From positions 496,001 to 560,000 of the forward strand of contig CBDCVP010000022.1 in assembly GCA_965223025.1 (NCBI GenBank): a stretch of DNA of 64,000 nucleotides. The letters run 5' to 3'. The notes under the pieces are model-generated. The model saw only the letters and a list, made by a program, of their open reading frames with translations. It was not told where the DNA came from and did not search any database. Both the position numbers and the translations under genes were made by a program. Position 1 is the first letter of the stretch. The number at the start of each line of letters is the position of its first letter. Positions 1-8,052 of this stretch are shown piece after piece. Source of the stretch: JABDMH01 sp965223025. Lineage in GTDB: Bacteria; Bacteroidota; Bacteroidia; Chitinophagales; Saprospiraceae.

Positions 1-1755
1 AAACTCGTCAGTATTTTCATTGACAACTCATTCAGTATGGCGTCCTTGAGCGAGGAGGCTCCCCTACTGGACGAAGCCAAGAAAAAGGCTGAAGAAATCG
101 TGCAAGCCTATGAGCCCGAGGATGAGTTCCAAATCATCTCGCATGATGTGAGTGCACGCCAGCAAAGGCTCATCAGCCGAGAACAGGCACTGGCTCAAAT
201 TGATGAGATTGAACTAACCGCTGAAGTGAATAAGCTTTCAAAAGTATTACGGCGACAGCAGCTATTACTAGAGGCTGAAAATAACCCTAACAAAATTCTC
301 TACTATATCTCAGATTTTCAAAGAAACATCTCAGATTTTCAACTCACAGATTCCACTTACGAGTACAATTTGCTCCCTCTACAGGCAGTCATCGAGCAAA
401 ATGTCAGTATAGACTCGGCATGGTTTGAAGCGCCGGTACAAATGGTCAACAAACCCAATAAACTCTTGGTACGCATTAGAAATTGGTCTGAGCAGGCAGC
501 AGAAAACATTCAACTAAGTGTGCGAAAAGATGGGCAAGTCAAGCCAGTTGGATCCCTGGACATCCCTGGAAATCGTGCGGTGATCGATACGGTATTTCTC
601 TCGGTACTCAAACCAGGTATCCAGAAAGTCGAATTGAGAATTACAGATTTTCCCATACAGTTTGATGACACCTATTACCTTTCTTTTCAGGTCATGCAAA
701 AGATTCAAACGCTCATCGTCAATCAATCGCGGACCAACAGATATCTAGACGCAGCCCTTGGTAGTGAAGCTTTCTTTGTCAACACCAACAGAAATGTCTC
801 CAATCTCGACTATTCGGCGCTACATCAATTCCAACTTATCTTACTCAATGGGCTTCGCGACATATCCACGGGGTTTTCCGCCGCTCTGAAAAACTACATA
901 GGCAGTGGAGGCAACGTCTTGATATTCCCCGGAAAAGATGCCAATCTTGACTCCTACAATCAGTTTTTAGGGACAATCCGCAGTGGAAAGTTGACCGAGT
1001 GGGACACCACGGCACGCATTGTGAGTCATGTCAACGACAGAGAGTTTGTTTTCCATGATGTGTTTGAGGCCGGCCGTCAAAATCTTCGACTTCCGACTAC
1101 CAAAGGAAATTACCTCATGGAGCTCGGATCCACAGGAGTGGAAAAACTGCTGGGATATCGTGACGGCAAGCCCCTACTGCTGAAAAAACGCTTCGAAGCT
1201 GGGCACCTCTATTTATCAACGGCGCCCCTGGATAAAACCTACAATAATCTCACGGAACAAGCAGAGGTGTTTGTACCCATGCTATATAAAATGGCTCTGT
1301 CAACAGGACAGGCTGCAAAAATCGGATATACGATAGGCAACGACAATCTCGTGCAACTTGAGAACAAATCCAGTGATGTCGAAACTGTGTACAAGGTGGG
1401 AGGCACCGGCACCTTCATACCAGAACAACAGAGTCGGGGCAAACAGGTGGTATTAAATATGCATGACCAAATCAACCGGGCAGGATTCTATGATATTTTC
1501 TTGCACAAAGATGATGTACTGAGCACCATCGCTTTTAATAGCAATCGTCTGGAGAGTGATCCCAGATGTCTCAACGTAGATGAGATCCAGCAACAATATG
1601 AGCAAGCAAATTTTATAGATCGGTCGCAGCTGGCAGATCTTGCCACATACATCGCAGAAAAGGATCGGGGAATCATTCTATGGAAATACTGCCTGATTTT
1701 AACCCTGATTTTCTTAGCTTTGGAGACGCTGATTATCAGATTTTGGTCAGTGTAA
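1..1755 (+). CDS. BatA/VWA-like membrane protein, 5' end outside window
   Basis: The reading frame is open from base 1, and the first residues (IFIDNSFSM) look like the metal-site start (DxSxS) of a von Willebrand A domain, so the true start lies upstream of the window and the first ATG at 37 is internal. The body is a long soluble, probably periplasmic region. A single membrane segment closes the protein (about the last 25 residues, rich in L and I). This architecture matches Bacteroidota proteins with a BatA-type N-terminal membrane region followed by VWA and beta domains. Function is unknown; a role in envelope stability is only inferred from the Bat family. The dihydroorotase-like gene starts 15 bases after the stop, suggesting one transcript. 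Confidence 0.75.
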   Translation, partial: KLVSIFIDNSFSMASLSEEAPLLDEAKKKAEEIVQAYEPEDEFQIISHDVSARQQRLISREQALAQIDEIELTAEVNKLSKVLRRQQLLLEAENNPNKILYYISDFQRNISDFQLTDSTYEYNLLPLQAVIEQNVSIDSAWFEAPVQMVNKPNKLLVRIRNWSEQAAENIQLSVRKDGQVKPVGSLDIPGNRAVIDTVFLSVLKPGIQKVELRITDFPIQFDDTYYLSFQVMQKIQTLIVNQSRTNRYLDAALGSEAFFVNTNRNVSNLDYSALHQFQLILLNGLRDISTGFSAALKNYIGSGGNVLIFPGKDANLDSYNQFLGTIRSGKLTEWDTTARIVSHVNDREFVFHDVFEAGRQNLRLPTTKGNYLMELGSTGVEKLLGYRDGKPLLLKKRFEAGHLYLSTAPLDKTYNNLTEQAEVFVPMLYKMALSTGQAAKIGYTIGNDNLVQLENKSSDVETVYKVGGTGTFIPEQQSRGKQVVLNMHDQINRAGFYDIFLHKDDVLSTIAFNSNRLESDPRCLNVDEIQQQYEQANFIDRSQLADLATYIAEKDRGIILWKYCLILTLIFLALETLIIRFWSV

Positions 1756-1770
1756 AGAAGCATTTATTAT

Positions 1771-3042
1771 ATGCAACTACTGCTGAAGCAGGTCAGGATA
1801 GTTGACCCATCCTCAAATCATCACAACCAAGTAAAAGACATCCTTATCAATCGAGGCAAGATTGATGCCGTCCGCAACCAAATCACTGCTAAATCGAAGA
1901 CTTTTAAAGTTGCCGGAGCATGTGTATCACCCGGTTGGATGGATGTAGGCACTTATATTGGTGACCCCGGTGCAGAGCATATTGAAACCCTGGTGACTGC
2001 CTCCGCTGCAGCTTCTCAGGGAGGATTCACCTCACTCGCCATGTTGCCTAATACCAGTCCCTCCGTTCATTCCAAGGCAGAAGTCGAGTACATCATTCAC
2101 CGCGCAGCACCTCTGATTACCCAGGTGTATCCACTCGGTGCGCTCACCCTTGGTTGCAAGGGCGAGTCAATGGCTGAAATGATCGATATGCATCATGCCG
2201 GAGCCCTTGCTTTCACAGATGGAAAAAATCCGGTCCAACATCCCGGCGTTTTGCTCCGCAGTCTTGAATACGTTAAGATTTTCGATGGTCTGGTGATCAA
2301 TCAGCCTTCTACACGGGGTCTTACTCCGGAAGGTATCATCGACGAGGGCCCAGTCAGTGTATCTTTAGGTCTTCGAGGCTTACCTGATTTGTCAGAAATC
2401 CTGATGGTGAAGCGAGATATTGATCTGTTAAGATACAGTGGGTCTGCCCTTCATATTATGAACGTTAGTTGTACTGGCAGTCTGTTGCTGATCGCTGAGG
2501 CTAAAAAGGAAGGCCTGAGGCTCACATGCTCTGTGGCCGTACAGAACTTACTTGAAACGGTAGAAAAGACCAAGGGCTTCGATGCCAATTTTAAAGTTCT
2601 GCCACCCCTGCGATCTGATCGCGATCGGAAGGCTCTCCTAGAGGCCGTCAAAAATGGGACGATTGACTTTGTCAATGCCAACCACCGACCCGTGAATATT
2701 GAGGGAAAAAAGTTGGAGTTTGCTTATGCCGATTTTGGCATCAGCTCGCTGGAGACAGCATTTGGCATGCTACAGAAAGCTTGGGGGAAACGCAGGAAAA
2801 TAGATCACTTGGTCAAGTTGTTGGCGATAAAGCCACGGCAAGCACTGGGGATACCCATACCAACGATCAGCAGAGGTGGCCATGCAGAACTGACCCTTTT
2901 CCACCCCAACCAAAGCACCACCTATCGCATGAAGAACTTTGCTTCTAAGTCTAAAAACAATCCTTATCTGGGTCAAGAATTACCCGGCAAAGTGCTGGGT
3001 GTCATTAACAAAGATCAGGTGAAACTCTTTGACCCACATTGA
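1771..3042 (+). CDS. Dihydroorotase-like amidohydrolase lacking the metal ligands
   Basis: A 423-residue protein of the dihydroorotase/dihydropyrimidinase fold. The region around residues 54-67 aligns with the canonical DxHxHxREPG motif, but reads D-V-G-T-Y-I-G-D-P-G, so both metal-binding histidines are replaced (G60 and Y62). Later metal positions are also altered: the usual HxxHLS stretch reads HIMNVS, the PHHL site reads VQNL, and the DHAPH site reads NHRPV. The overall length and the PNTSP segment remain typical. Enzymes of this kind in pyrimidine synthesis need two zinc ions, so this copy is probably inactive or works as a partner or with changed chemistry, like the PyrC' pseudo-dihydroorotases. 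It follows the BatA-like gene by 15 bases. Automated annotation would probably call it pyrC. Confidence 0.8.
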   Translation: MQLLLKQVRIVDPSSNHHNQVKDILINRGKIDAVRNQITAKSKTFKVAGACVSPGWMDVGTYIGDPGAEHIETLVTASAAASQGGFTSLAMLPNTSPSVHSKAEVEYIIHRAAPLITQVYPLGALTLGCKGESMAEMIDMHHAGALAFTDGKNPVQHPGVLLRSLEYVKIFDGLVINQPSTRGLTPEGIIDEGPVSVSLGLRGLPDLSEILMVKRDIDLLRYSGSALHIMNVSCTGSLLLIAEAKKEGLRLTCSVAVQNLLETVEKTKGFDANFKVLPPLRSDRDRKALLEAVKNGTIDFVNANHRPVNIEGKKLEFAYADFGISSLETAFGMLQKAWGKRRKIDHLVKLLAIKPRQALGIPIPTISRGGHAELTLFHPNQSTTYRMKNFASKSKNNPYLGQELPGKVLGVINKDQVKLFDPH

Positions 3043-3116
3043 TCATTTTGGTCCTGAGATACTGCAACCTCGCCTTTCGACCAGGCTGGGTTGCACCCGA
3101 TTTATGCGAAAAAAGC

Positions 3117-3124
3117 TACATTTG
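3117..3124 (+). promoter_or_regulatory. Candidate Bacteroidota -7 element before the DUF4199 gene
   Basis: TACATTTG matches the Bacteroidota -7 consensus TAnnTTTG exactly and lies about 43 bases before the DUF4199 start. A TTG at 3091-3093 could serve as the -33 part, but the spacer of 23 bases is longer than the usual 19 or so. If real, it would give the DUF4199-glycosyltransferase-gmhA set its own promoter. Confidence 0.35.
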
Positions 3125-3167
3125 AATAGCAATGCTAAATGATTTTTGATCCGGAAAATGTGATAAA

Positions 3168-3686
3168 ATGGACTTGGAAAATCCTGCAATAAAGAATGGC
3201 GTGTTTGCTGGAATGATAGCATCGGGAATCGTTCTGCTTTTCTACCTGCTCAATGCGCGTATGGTTTTTACCTGGGCGTCTTGGGTCACCACCATCATCT
3301 TTATCTATTTTATGGTATTGTCGGTCAAAGCTGAAAAGTCTAACCTTGAGCATATGTCGTTTAACGATGCTCTAAAACCTGCCTTTCTGACCTATGTGGT
3401 GGGCAACCTGCTTTACATTGTTTTCTATTTTGTATTGCTAAATTTTATCGCACCTGAATTGGTCGATATGCAAAGAGAAATTGCCATGGAAGCTATGGAA
3501 AAACTGGGCGGCCTCATGGGTGAAGATGCTATGGAGGAAGCGATGGATCAAATCGAGGCTCGCAGCTTTGCCTTTAACCTGAAGACGGCGGCATGGAGTT
3601 TTGCTTGGGGCCTGATTTTTCCGGGCTTTATCATTTCCGCCGTCATGGCATTAATCATGAAAGACCGAAATCCGGTAGCAACTTGA
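3168..3686 (+). CDS. DUF4199 family membrane protein
   Basis: A 172-residue integral membrane protein with four predicted membrane segments, at about residues 11-30, 33-52, 73-95 and 143-165. Between the third and fourth is a methionine- and glutamate-rich soluble loop (about 99-128). The size, the segment pattern and its place just before a family 2 glycosyltransferase fit the Bacteroidota family DUF4199, whose role is unknown. Its stop codon overlaps the TTG start of the glycosyltransferase (TTGA), so the two are probably translationally coupled. A function linked to glycan or lipid-carrier handling is an inference from the neighbour only. Confidence 0.75.
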   Translation: MDLENPAIKNGVFAGMIASGIVLLFYLLNARMVFTWASWVTTIIFIYFMVLSVKAEKSNLEHMSFNDALKPAFLTYVVGNLLYIVFYFVLLNFIAPELVDMQREIAMEAMEKLGGLMGEDAMEEAMDQIEARSFAFNLKTAAWSFAWGLIFPGFIISAVMALIMKDRNPVAT

Positions 3687-4669
3687 GACCCATTAATATT
3701 TCGATTGTCATTCCATTGCTCAATGAAGCAGAGTCACTTCCTGAGTTGTCAAGCTGGATAGCAAGGGTGATGCAAGGCCATGATTTGAGCTATGAGATCA
3801 TATACGTGGACGATGGAAGCACTGATCAATCCTGGTCGGTGATACAATCTCTAGCCGAAACATCTCCCGCCATTAAGGGTCTCCGCTTTCAGCGCAACTA
3901 TGGTAAGTCGGCAGCACTCAACAAGGCATTTGAAATGGTGCAAGGTGAGGTAGTGGTAACCATGGATGCCGATTTGCAAGATAGTCCGGAGGAGATACCT
4001 GCACTGTTTAAGATGATCACCGAAGAAGGTTTTGACTTGGTCTCGGGCTGGAAGAAAAAACGCTTTGATCCCCTGTCGAAAACCATCCCTACGAAGCTTT
4101 ACAATGCCGTAGTTAGAGCCATGAGTGGCATCAAGTTGCACGACTTCAATTGTGGACTGAAAGCCTATCGCCGAAAAGTCGTAGACAGCATCGAAGTATA
4201 TGGGGAGATGCATCGCTACATTCCTGTGATTGCCAAGTGGGCAGGATTCCGGCGCATCGGTGAGAAGGTCGTAAGCCACCAAGCACGTAAATACGGCTCA
4301 TCTAAGTTTGGCATGTCTCGTTTCATCAATGGTCCCTTGGATTTGCTTTCCATCATGTTGGTGGGGAAATTTGCCAAACGTCCTATGCATTTCTTTGGAT
4401 CAATTGGCACTTTCACCTTCATCATCGGATTTGCCATCCTCACATACCTTTCAGTGAGCAAAATATGGTGGGATCAAACAGGTATCCAGGATAGACCGCT
4501 CTTTTATTTTGGCATCGTGGCCCTGATCATTGGTAGCCAACTATTTTTAGCGGGATTTCTGGCAGAATTGGTCGCTCGAAATTCAGCCACCAGAAATCAT
4601 TATCAGGTGGTTGAAGCCATCGGCATCGAAAAAGAGCAATCGACCCGTTCATCTATTTACAATGTCTGA
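3683..4669 (+). CDS. Family 2 glycosyltransferase with two C-terminal membrane segments
   Basis: A GT-A fold glycosyltransferase of the dolichol-phosphate mannosyltransferase/undecaprenyl-phosphate sugar transferase type. The N-terminal strand ISIVIPLLNE is followed by VDDGSTD (nucleotide binding) and the metal-binding DADLQDSPEE segment. After about residue 230 there are two hydrophobic segments that would anchor it in the inner membrane. The frame stays open further upstream to an ATG at 3593, but that would overlap the DUF4199 gene by 94 bases and add sequence foreign to the family; the TTG at 3683 overlaps the preceding TGA as TTGA and places the first beta strand at the N-terminus as expected. 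Likely product: transfer of a sugar to a polyprenyl phosphate. It overlaps gmhA by 8 bases. Confidence 0.85.
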   Translation: MRPINISIVIPLLNEAESLPELSSWIARVMQGHDLSYEIIYVDDGSTDQSWSVIQSLAETSPAIKGLRFQRNYGKSAALNKAFEMVQGEVVVTMDADLQDSPEEIPALFKMITEEGFDLVSGWKKKRFDPLSKTIPTKLYNAVVRAMSGIKLHDFNCGLKAYRRKVVDSIEVYGEMHRYIPVIAKWAGFRRIGEKVVSHQARKYGSSKFGMSRFINGPLDLLSIMLVGKFAKRPMHFFGSIGTFTFIIGFAILTYLSVSKIWWDQTGIQDRPLFYFGIVALIIGSQLFLAGFLAELVARNSATRNHYQVVEAIGIEKEQSTRSSIYNV

Positions 4670-5264
4670 CCACAAGTCTTACGATCCAGTGCTATCAGCG
4701 CTGAAAGACCACCTGATGGTCGTAGGTGACATCTTGGCCAATGATACCTTGCGCGCTGATATAGTAAAGACGGCCGACTTGTGCCTGGAAGCTTTGCGAA
4801 ATCATGGCAAAATTCTGCTATGTGGCAATGGTGGCAGCGCTGCCGACGCTCAACATATTGCTGCCGAACTCTCTGGGAGGTACCTGCAAGATCGTGCCCC
4901 TTTGTTTGCCGAAGCACTGCACGTGAACACCTCCTACCTCACCGCGGTGGGCAATGACTACGATTTCTCCCGCATTTATGCTAGAGCGGTAGAGGCAAAA
5001 GGAAGTCGAGGTGATGTCTTGATTTGCTTATCCACCTCTGGAAATTCCAAGAACATAGTAGAAGCAGTGAAACAGGCTCAGTCCCAGCAGATCACGACAA
5101 TTGGACTTACTGGCCAGCAAGGAGGACAACTAAAGATATTGGTCGACTTGTGTCTGTGTGTACCCAGCATGGAGACCCCCAGAATTCAGGAAGCCCATAT
5201 CTTGATCGGCCATATCCTCTGCGACATTATTGAGAAGGCTCTTTTTCCCTCCCGAATCTGCTGA
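4662..5264 (+). CDS. gmhA: Phosphoheptose isomerase (sedoheptulose-7-phosphate isomerase), SIS domain
   Basis: A 200-residue SIS-domain protein of GmhA length. The motif CGNGGSAADAQHIAAELSGR is diagnostic for phosphoheptose isomerases, followed by the LSTSGNSKN phosphate-binding turn and a C-terminal QEAHILIGH helix carrying the active-site histidine. It converts sedoheptulose 7-phosphate to D-glycero-D-manno-heptose 7-phosphate, the first step of ADP-heptose synthesis for lipopolysaccharide core or other surface glycans. An ATG at 4662 is preferred over the longer frame from 4611, whose extra residues have no family match. The start overlaps the glycosyltransferase stop by 8 bases, which supports shared transcription and a joint role in surface glycans. 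Confidence 0.9.
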   Translation: MSDHKSYDPVLSALKDHLMVVGDILANDTLRADIVKTADLCLEALRNHGKILLCGNGGSAADAQHIAAELSGRYLQDRAPLFAEALHVNTSYLTAVGNDYDFSRIYARAVEAKGSRGDVLICLSTSGNSKNIVEAVKQAQSQQITTIGLTGQQGGQLKILVDLCLCVPSMETPRIQEAHILIGHILCDIIEKALFPSRIC

Positions 5265-5832
5265 TCTCGAAACCGCAGTCGAGGTGCCATTTCTCTAAAG
5301 CTTCAGTAGAGAAGGTGCTGGCTTTCTTAGTGCACCAGTTTCCTTTTAAAAAGCAGTTTAAGTGAAGTTCACCATGGCTCGACCCCATTGATCATTTTGC
5401 ACCTCTTATGTATTTTGCATGGTCAGCTTAGAGATTCCGACCTTCTCATAGACTCCTTCACCGAAAGCTCCCTGTGGTATCACAAGTCTATATTCTTCTT
5501 CTGCTTAGCTGGATCCACCTACTGAGGCCGGCCACCTAATAGTACATAATCTTGAAAGAGCATCTAAGTCATTTTACTTTGATTATTTGATGTGTTTATT
5601 AACCACCAAACAGACTATAGTGCCATAAGATAGAGTGAGAGGGGATTAGTTAAGAAAACGGTCGTTTTTGTTTACAGATAGGCCTTAAAGCACGGCTAGG
5701 AGTTTGTTGGACCACCTCTCTAATAATATGGGAACAGAAAAATAAGCCAACAAGGAATCTAGTTGAGGGAGTTTACCGTCGTTTCTAAGACTCATCTTGG
5801 ACCATGTGCAAACCCCAGTCGCTCTTTAGGAA
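5265..5832. other. Non-coding or decayed stretch after gmhA
   Basis: No convincing gene is visible on either strand. On the minus strand about 35 codons are open around 5420-5520, with no family I recognise. A small inverted repeat (TTCTCT...AGAGAA, near 5290-5313) just after gmhA might be a weak terminator, but lacks a T tract. The base composition is more A+T rich than the genes to the left. The stretch reads as decayed accessory DNA. Confidence 0.4.
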
Positions 5833-6063
5833 TTACTGCGTACTTACATAATCATATTTACAAACTGGACAAACCTGCTGGTTGTTCCCAGATCCACGGC
5901 TTATCAGATTGGCGATGTTGCCATTGTGTTGGGCAGTAGCTTCTGATCCGGCCAAGGCATTCGATTTATGAATATTGACAAGCTTCCTGACAAGGTCCTT
6001 CATCGGGTCATATGGCGGGAAACCTACTGGCAAACCGACGAAGCGCTCAGTACCTACATTCAT
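5833..6063 (-). pseudogene. Fragment sharing a CPVCKY motif with the intradiol-thioredoxin lipoprotein
   Basis: A 76-codon frame that ends in VCPVCKY followed by six residues. The same seven residues occur in the lipoprotein at 8053-9255, at the start of its thioredoxin-like part, and 21 bases there (atatttacaaactggacaaac) are identical to this place. Nothing after the motif continues the fold, so it appears to be the middle of a related gene cut short, with both ends lost. The remaining residues do not match a family I know. A chance open frame is possible, but the shared motif argues for common ancestry. Confidence 0.4.
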
Positions 6064-6068
6064 TCAGC

Positions 6069-6107
6069 GGGTGTCTTTGGACCTGAGCAGCACCCCCTTT
6101 TTTTTTT
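6069..6107 (+). terminator. Intrinsic terminator-like hairpin with a run of ten T
   Basis: GGGTGT at 6069-6074 can pair with GCACCC at 6090-6095 (one G-T pair), followed after two C by ten T at 6098-6107. That is the shape of a rho-independent terminator on the plus strand. No plus-strand gene lies between gmhA (ends 5264) and this site, so it is either the end of a long gmhA transcript, the end of a decayed gene, or part of the leader of the esterase gene that starts at 6162. The homopolymer could also vary in length. Confidence 0.45.
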
Positions 6108-6161
6108 ATTTTAGTGACCCACTTAGTCTTGAAATATTTGATTGACTCTTGGTTTATTGCT

Positions 6162-7682
6162 ATGGCTAGAACGATAATTGGTTTACTTTCATTTCACGTT
6201 CTTTTGACTTCCCAACTCCAGGGCCAAGTGGATGCCTATGCTGTGCTTCATGATTCTTTATTTTCCGAAAAGCTCGCTGAACTTCGCACGTATTCTGTTT
6301 TTTTACCAGAAACTTACCACATTGAGGGAAGGACCTTTCCAGTGATTCTGATCCTTGACGGAGAAAGTAGAGCAGAAATGTCTTCTTTCACTGCTGGCTT
6401 CTTGTCCGCAATGAACACCACTCCGCAAGCTATATTGATTGGAATCAATAATGTGAATCGTGAGCGGGATTTTCTGCCTGGGATAAATGATGGGGGGAGA
6501 GCCACGGAAGAATTCCTTGAATTTATCGCAAATGAACTTATTCCGCATATAGAGAATTCATATAAATCAAATGGATTCAGAATTCTCTATGGTCACTCAT
6601 ATGGAGGTTTGCTCGGAATGTTCGCTATGTTGAGCAAGCCCTCAATTGCCGATGCTTATGTTTGCCTCGATCCAAGCTTTTGGTATGAGAATAATTGGAT
6701 CATTTCCTATGGAGAAGATGATGATCGGTTGGCTGCCGTAGGAAAAAAACTGGTTTTTGTCGCAGGCAGAGGTGATCGTTCTGAAAAAAGGAATGGCATT
6801 TCGGCTATGGATACGCTTCTTCGTGAAGTGGGATATACAGAAGAAACCTACCTGCTCAAGAGTTATCCGGAAGAGCACCACACTTCCATAACGTACAAGG
6901 GTCTATATGATGCTCTGAGGTTCATCTATAGCGGATACTATGGTCGTCAGATTCAGATTTATCCCGAAGGAGGTTTTATTCTGGGCGAACCTGTTCCAGT
7001 GTATCTTGGGTCTCACCACGACAATATTCACTATACGTTCGGAGATACTACGCCTGCAATGGATCATCCCATATTCAATAGTTTAAAGCCTTTCTCTTTC
7101 AATGGCAGAGCACGAGAGATGCCAACAGTGATAGTTAGTGCTGGTGATACACTTAATCTTAAAACTATCAATGCACGATTCCAGAGCGCACATGTCAAAC
7201 GAGCAATCTTTGAAAGTAAATCAATTTCTAAACCAGTAGCAATCGAAAAAGAGCTTTTGAGCCAGGGTTTAAATTTCACCGCCCATTACGGTAGTTGGGA
7301 TCAGTTGTCCGATCTCAATAAACAAGATGGGAACCCTAAAGAGTGGGTTAGTGACCTTACCTATCCTGTCGGTTTGGAAATGGAAAGGGGAGCCATACGC
7401 TATGAAGGATTCCTCAGCATCGAAAAAAATGGAAACTATATTTTTCATTTAGGAGCCAGTGATGGCGCCAGGTTCTTTATCAATGAGGCCCTAATTATTG
7501 ACAATCTGTCTTCCGATAATTCTTGGGGGTCGTACGCCGTCTATTTAGAAAAAGGGTTACATCCTCTTAGCCTCGATTTTGTGAAGAAAGATGAGGAGCC
7601 ATTTTTGGAGCTCGATTATTTGGTTCCTGGCACCAATAATATACTTCCAATACCTCCGGAAATGTATTTTTGTAAGAAGTAA
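6162..7682 (+). CDS. Secreted esterase (Fes/EstD type) with C-terminal PA14-like domain
   Basis: Two parts are visible. Residues about 25-280 form an alpha/beta hydrolase of the putative esterase (PF00756) type: GHSYGG gives the nucleophile serine near residue 146, and EEHH near 240 gives a likely catalytic histidine. The last 120 residues (about 385-500) look like a PA14/GLEYA-type beta barrel, with YEGFLSIEKNGNYIFHLGAS and DGARFFIN, which usually binds carbohydrate. An ATG at 6162 starts a good signal peptide (hydrophobic core, then QLQGQ); a GTG at 6114 would add 16 residues without purpose. Secreted esterase acting on a polymer or siderophore-like ester is an inference. It stands alone among decayed genes. 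Confidence 0.75.
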   Translation: MARTIIGLLSFHVLLTSQLQGQVDAYAVLHDSLFSEKLAELRTYSVFLPETYHIEGRTFPVILILDGESRAEMSSFTAGFLSAMNTTPQAILIGINNVNRERDFLPGINDGGRATEEFLEFIANELIPHIENSYKSNGFRILYGHSYGGLLGMFAMLSKPSIADAYVCLDPSFWYENNWIISYGEDDDRLAAVGKKLVFVAGRGDRSEKRNGISAMDTLLREVGYTEETYLLKSYPEEHHTSITYKGLYDALRFIYSGYYGRQIQIYPEGGFILGEPVPVYLGSHHDNIHYTFGDTTPAMDHPIFNSLKPFSFNGRAREMPTVIVSAGDTLNLKTINARFQSAHVKRAIFESKSISKPVAIEKELLSQGLNFTAHYGSWDQLSDLNKQDGNPKEWVSDLTYPVGLEMERGAIRYEGFLSIEKNGNYIFHLGASDGARFFINEALIIDNLSSDNSWGSYAVYLEKGLHPLSLDFVKKDEEPFLELDYLVPGTNNILPIPPEMYFCKK

Positions 7683-8052
7683 AAATCCAGTCATGTTGGT
7701 TGCTTACTTTTTCTACTGACAAAATGCTCGGACTGGGTTGGGGGAGAGAAAGGACAAAAATATAATCGTTCAGCCTAAGTTGCTGCCAAATCCAAAAGAT
7801 TGAATTTCTACTTAAAATAATCTATAGGGGGCTAGACCTGGTGTTAATTCCCGTTGAAAATTGACCCATTTTCTCAGCCAAAATTGACCCACCTAAGGGT
7901 GTTGAAAGTTAGGAATAAAGGTGTTATGTGGGAGCATAATTTGCACTTTAATATTTATTATGTCGGTGGATTACTTACCCTATTACTGACTGGGGAAATA
8001 CCCTGGGACAAAGCGAGAGTTCACCTGTGATCGGATCATAATGCCGGACTTG
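7683..8052. other. Intergenic stretch with possible insertion-sequence end
   Basis: No gene is visible between the convergent esterase and the intradiol lipoprotein genes. The only structure is a pair of 12-base direct repeats described separately at 7857-7891. Confidence 0.5.
7857..7891. repeat. Two 12-base direct repeats, possible remnant IS end
   Basis: AAAATTGACCCA occurs at 7857-7868 and again at 7880-7891, with a 23-base period. Repeated copies of a TTGACCCA-type unit near an end are typical of IS21-family insertion sequences, so this may be the last trace of one. No transposase remains nearby, so the link to IS21 is an inference. Confidence 0.35.

Noticed and set aside
3851..4282. Long minus-strand open frame (143 codons) inside the glycosyltransferase gene
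   Set aside because: Opposite-strand shadow of a well supported gene, with no family features.
3037..5399. A 14-base direct repeat (CATTGATCATTTTG) at 3037-3050 and 5386-5399
   Set aside because: Too short and A+T rich to be beyond chance, with no extension on either side; not listed as an attachment site.
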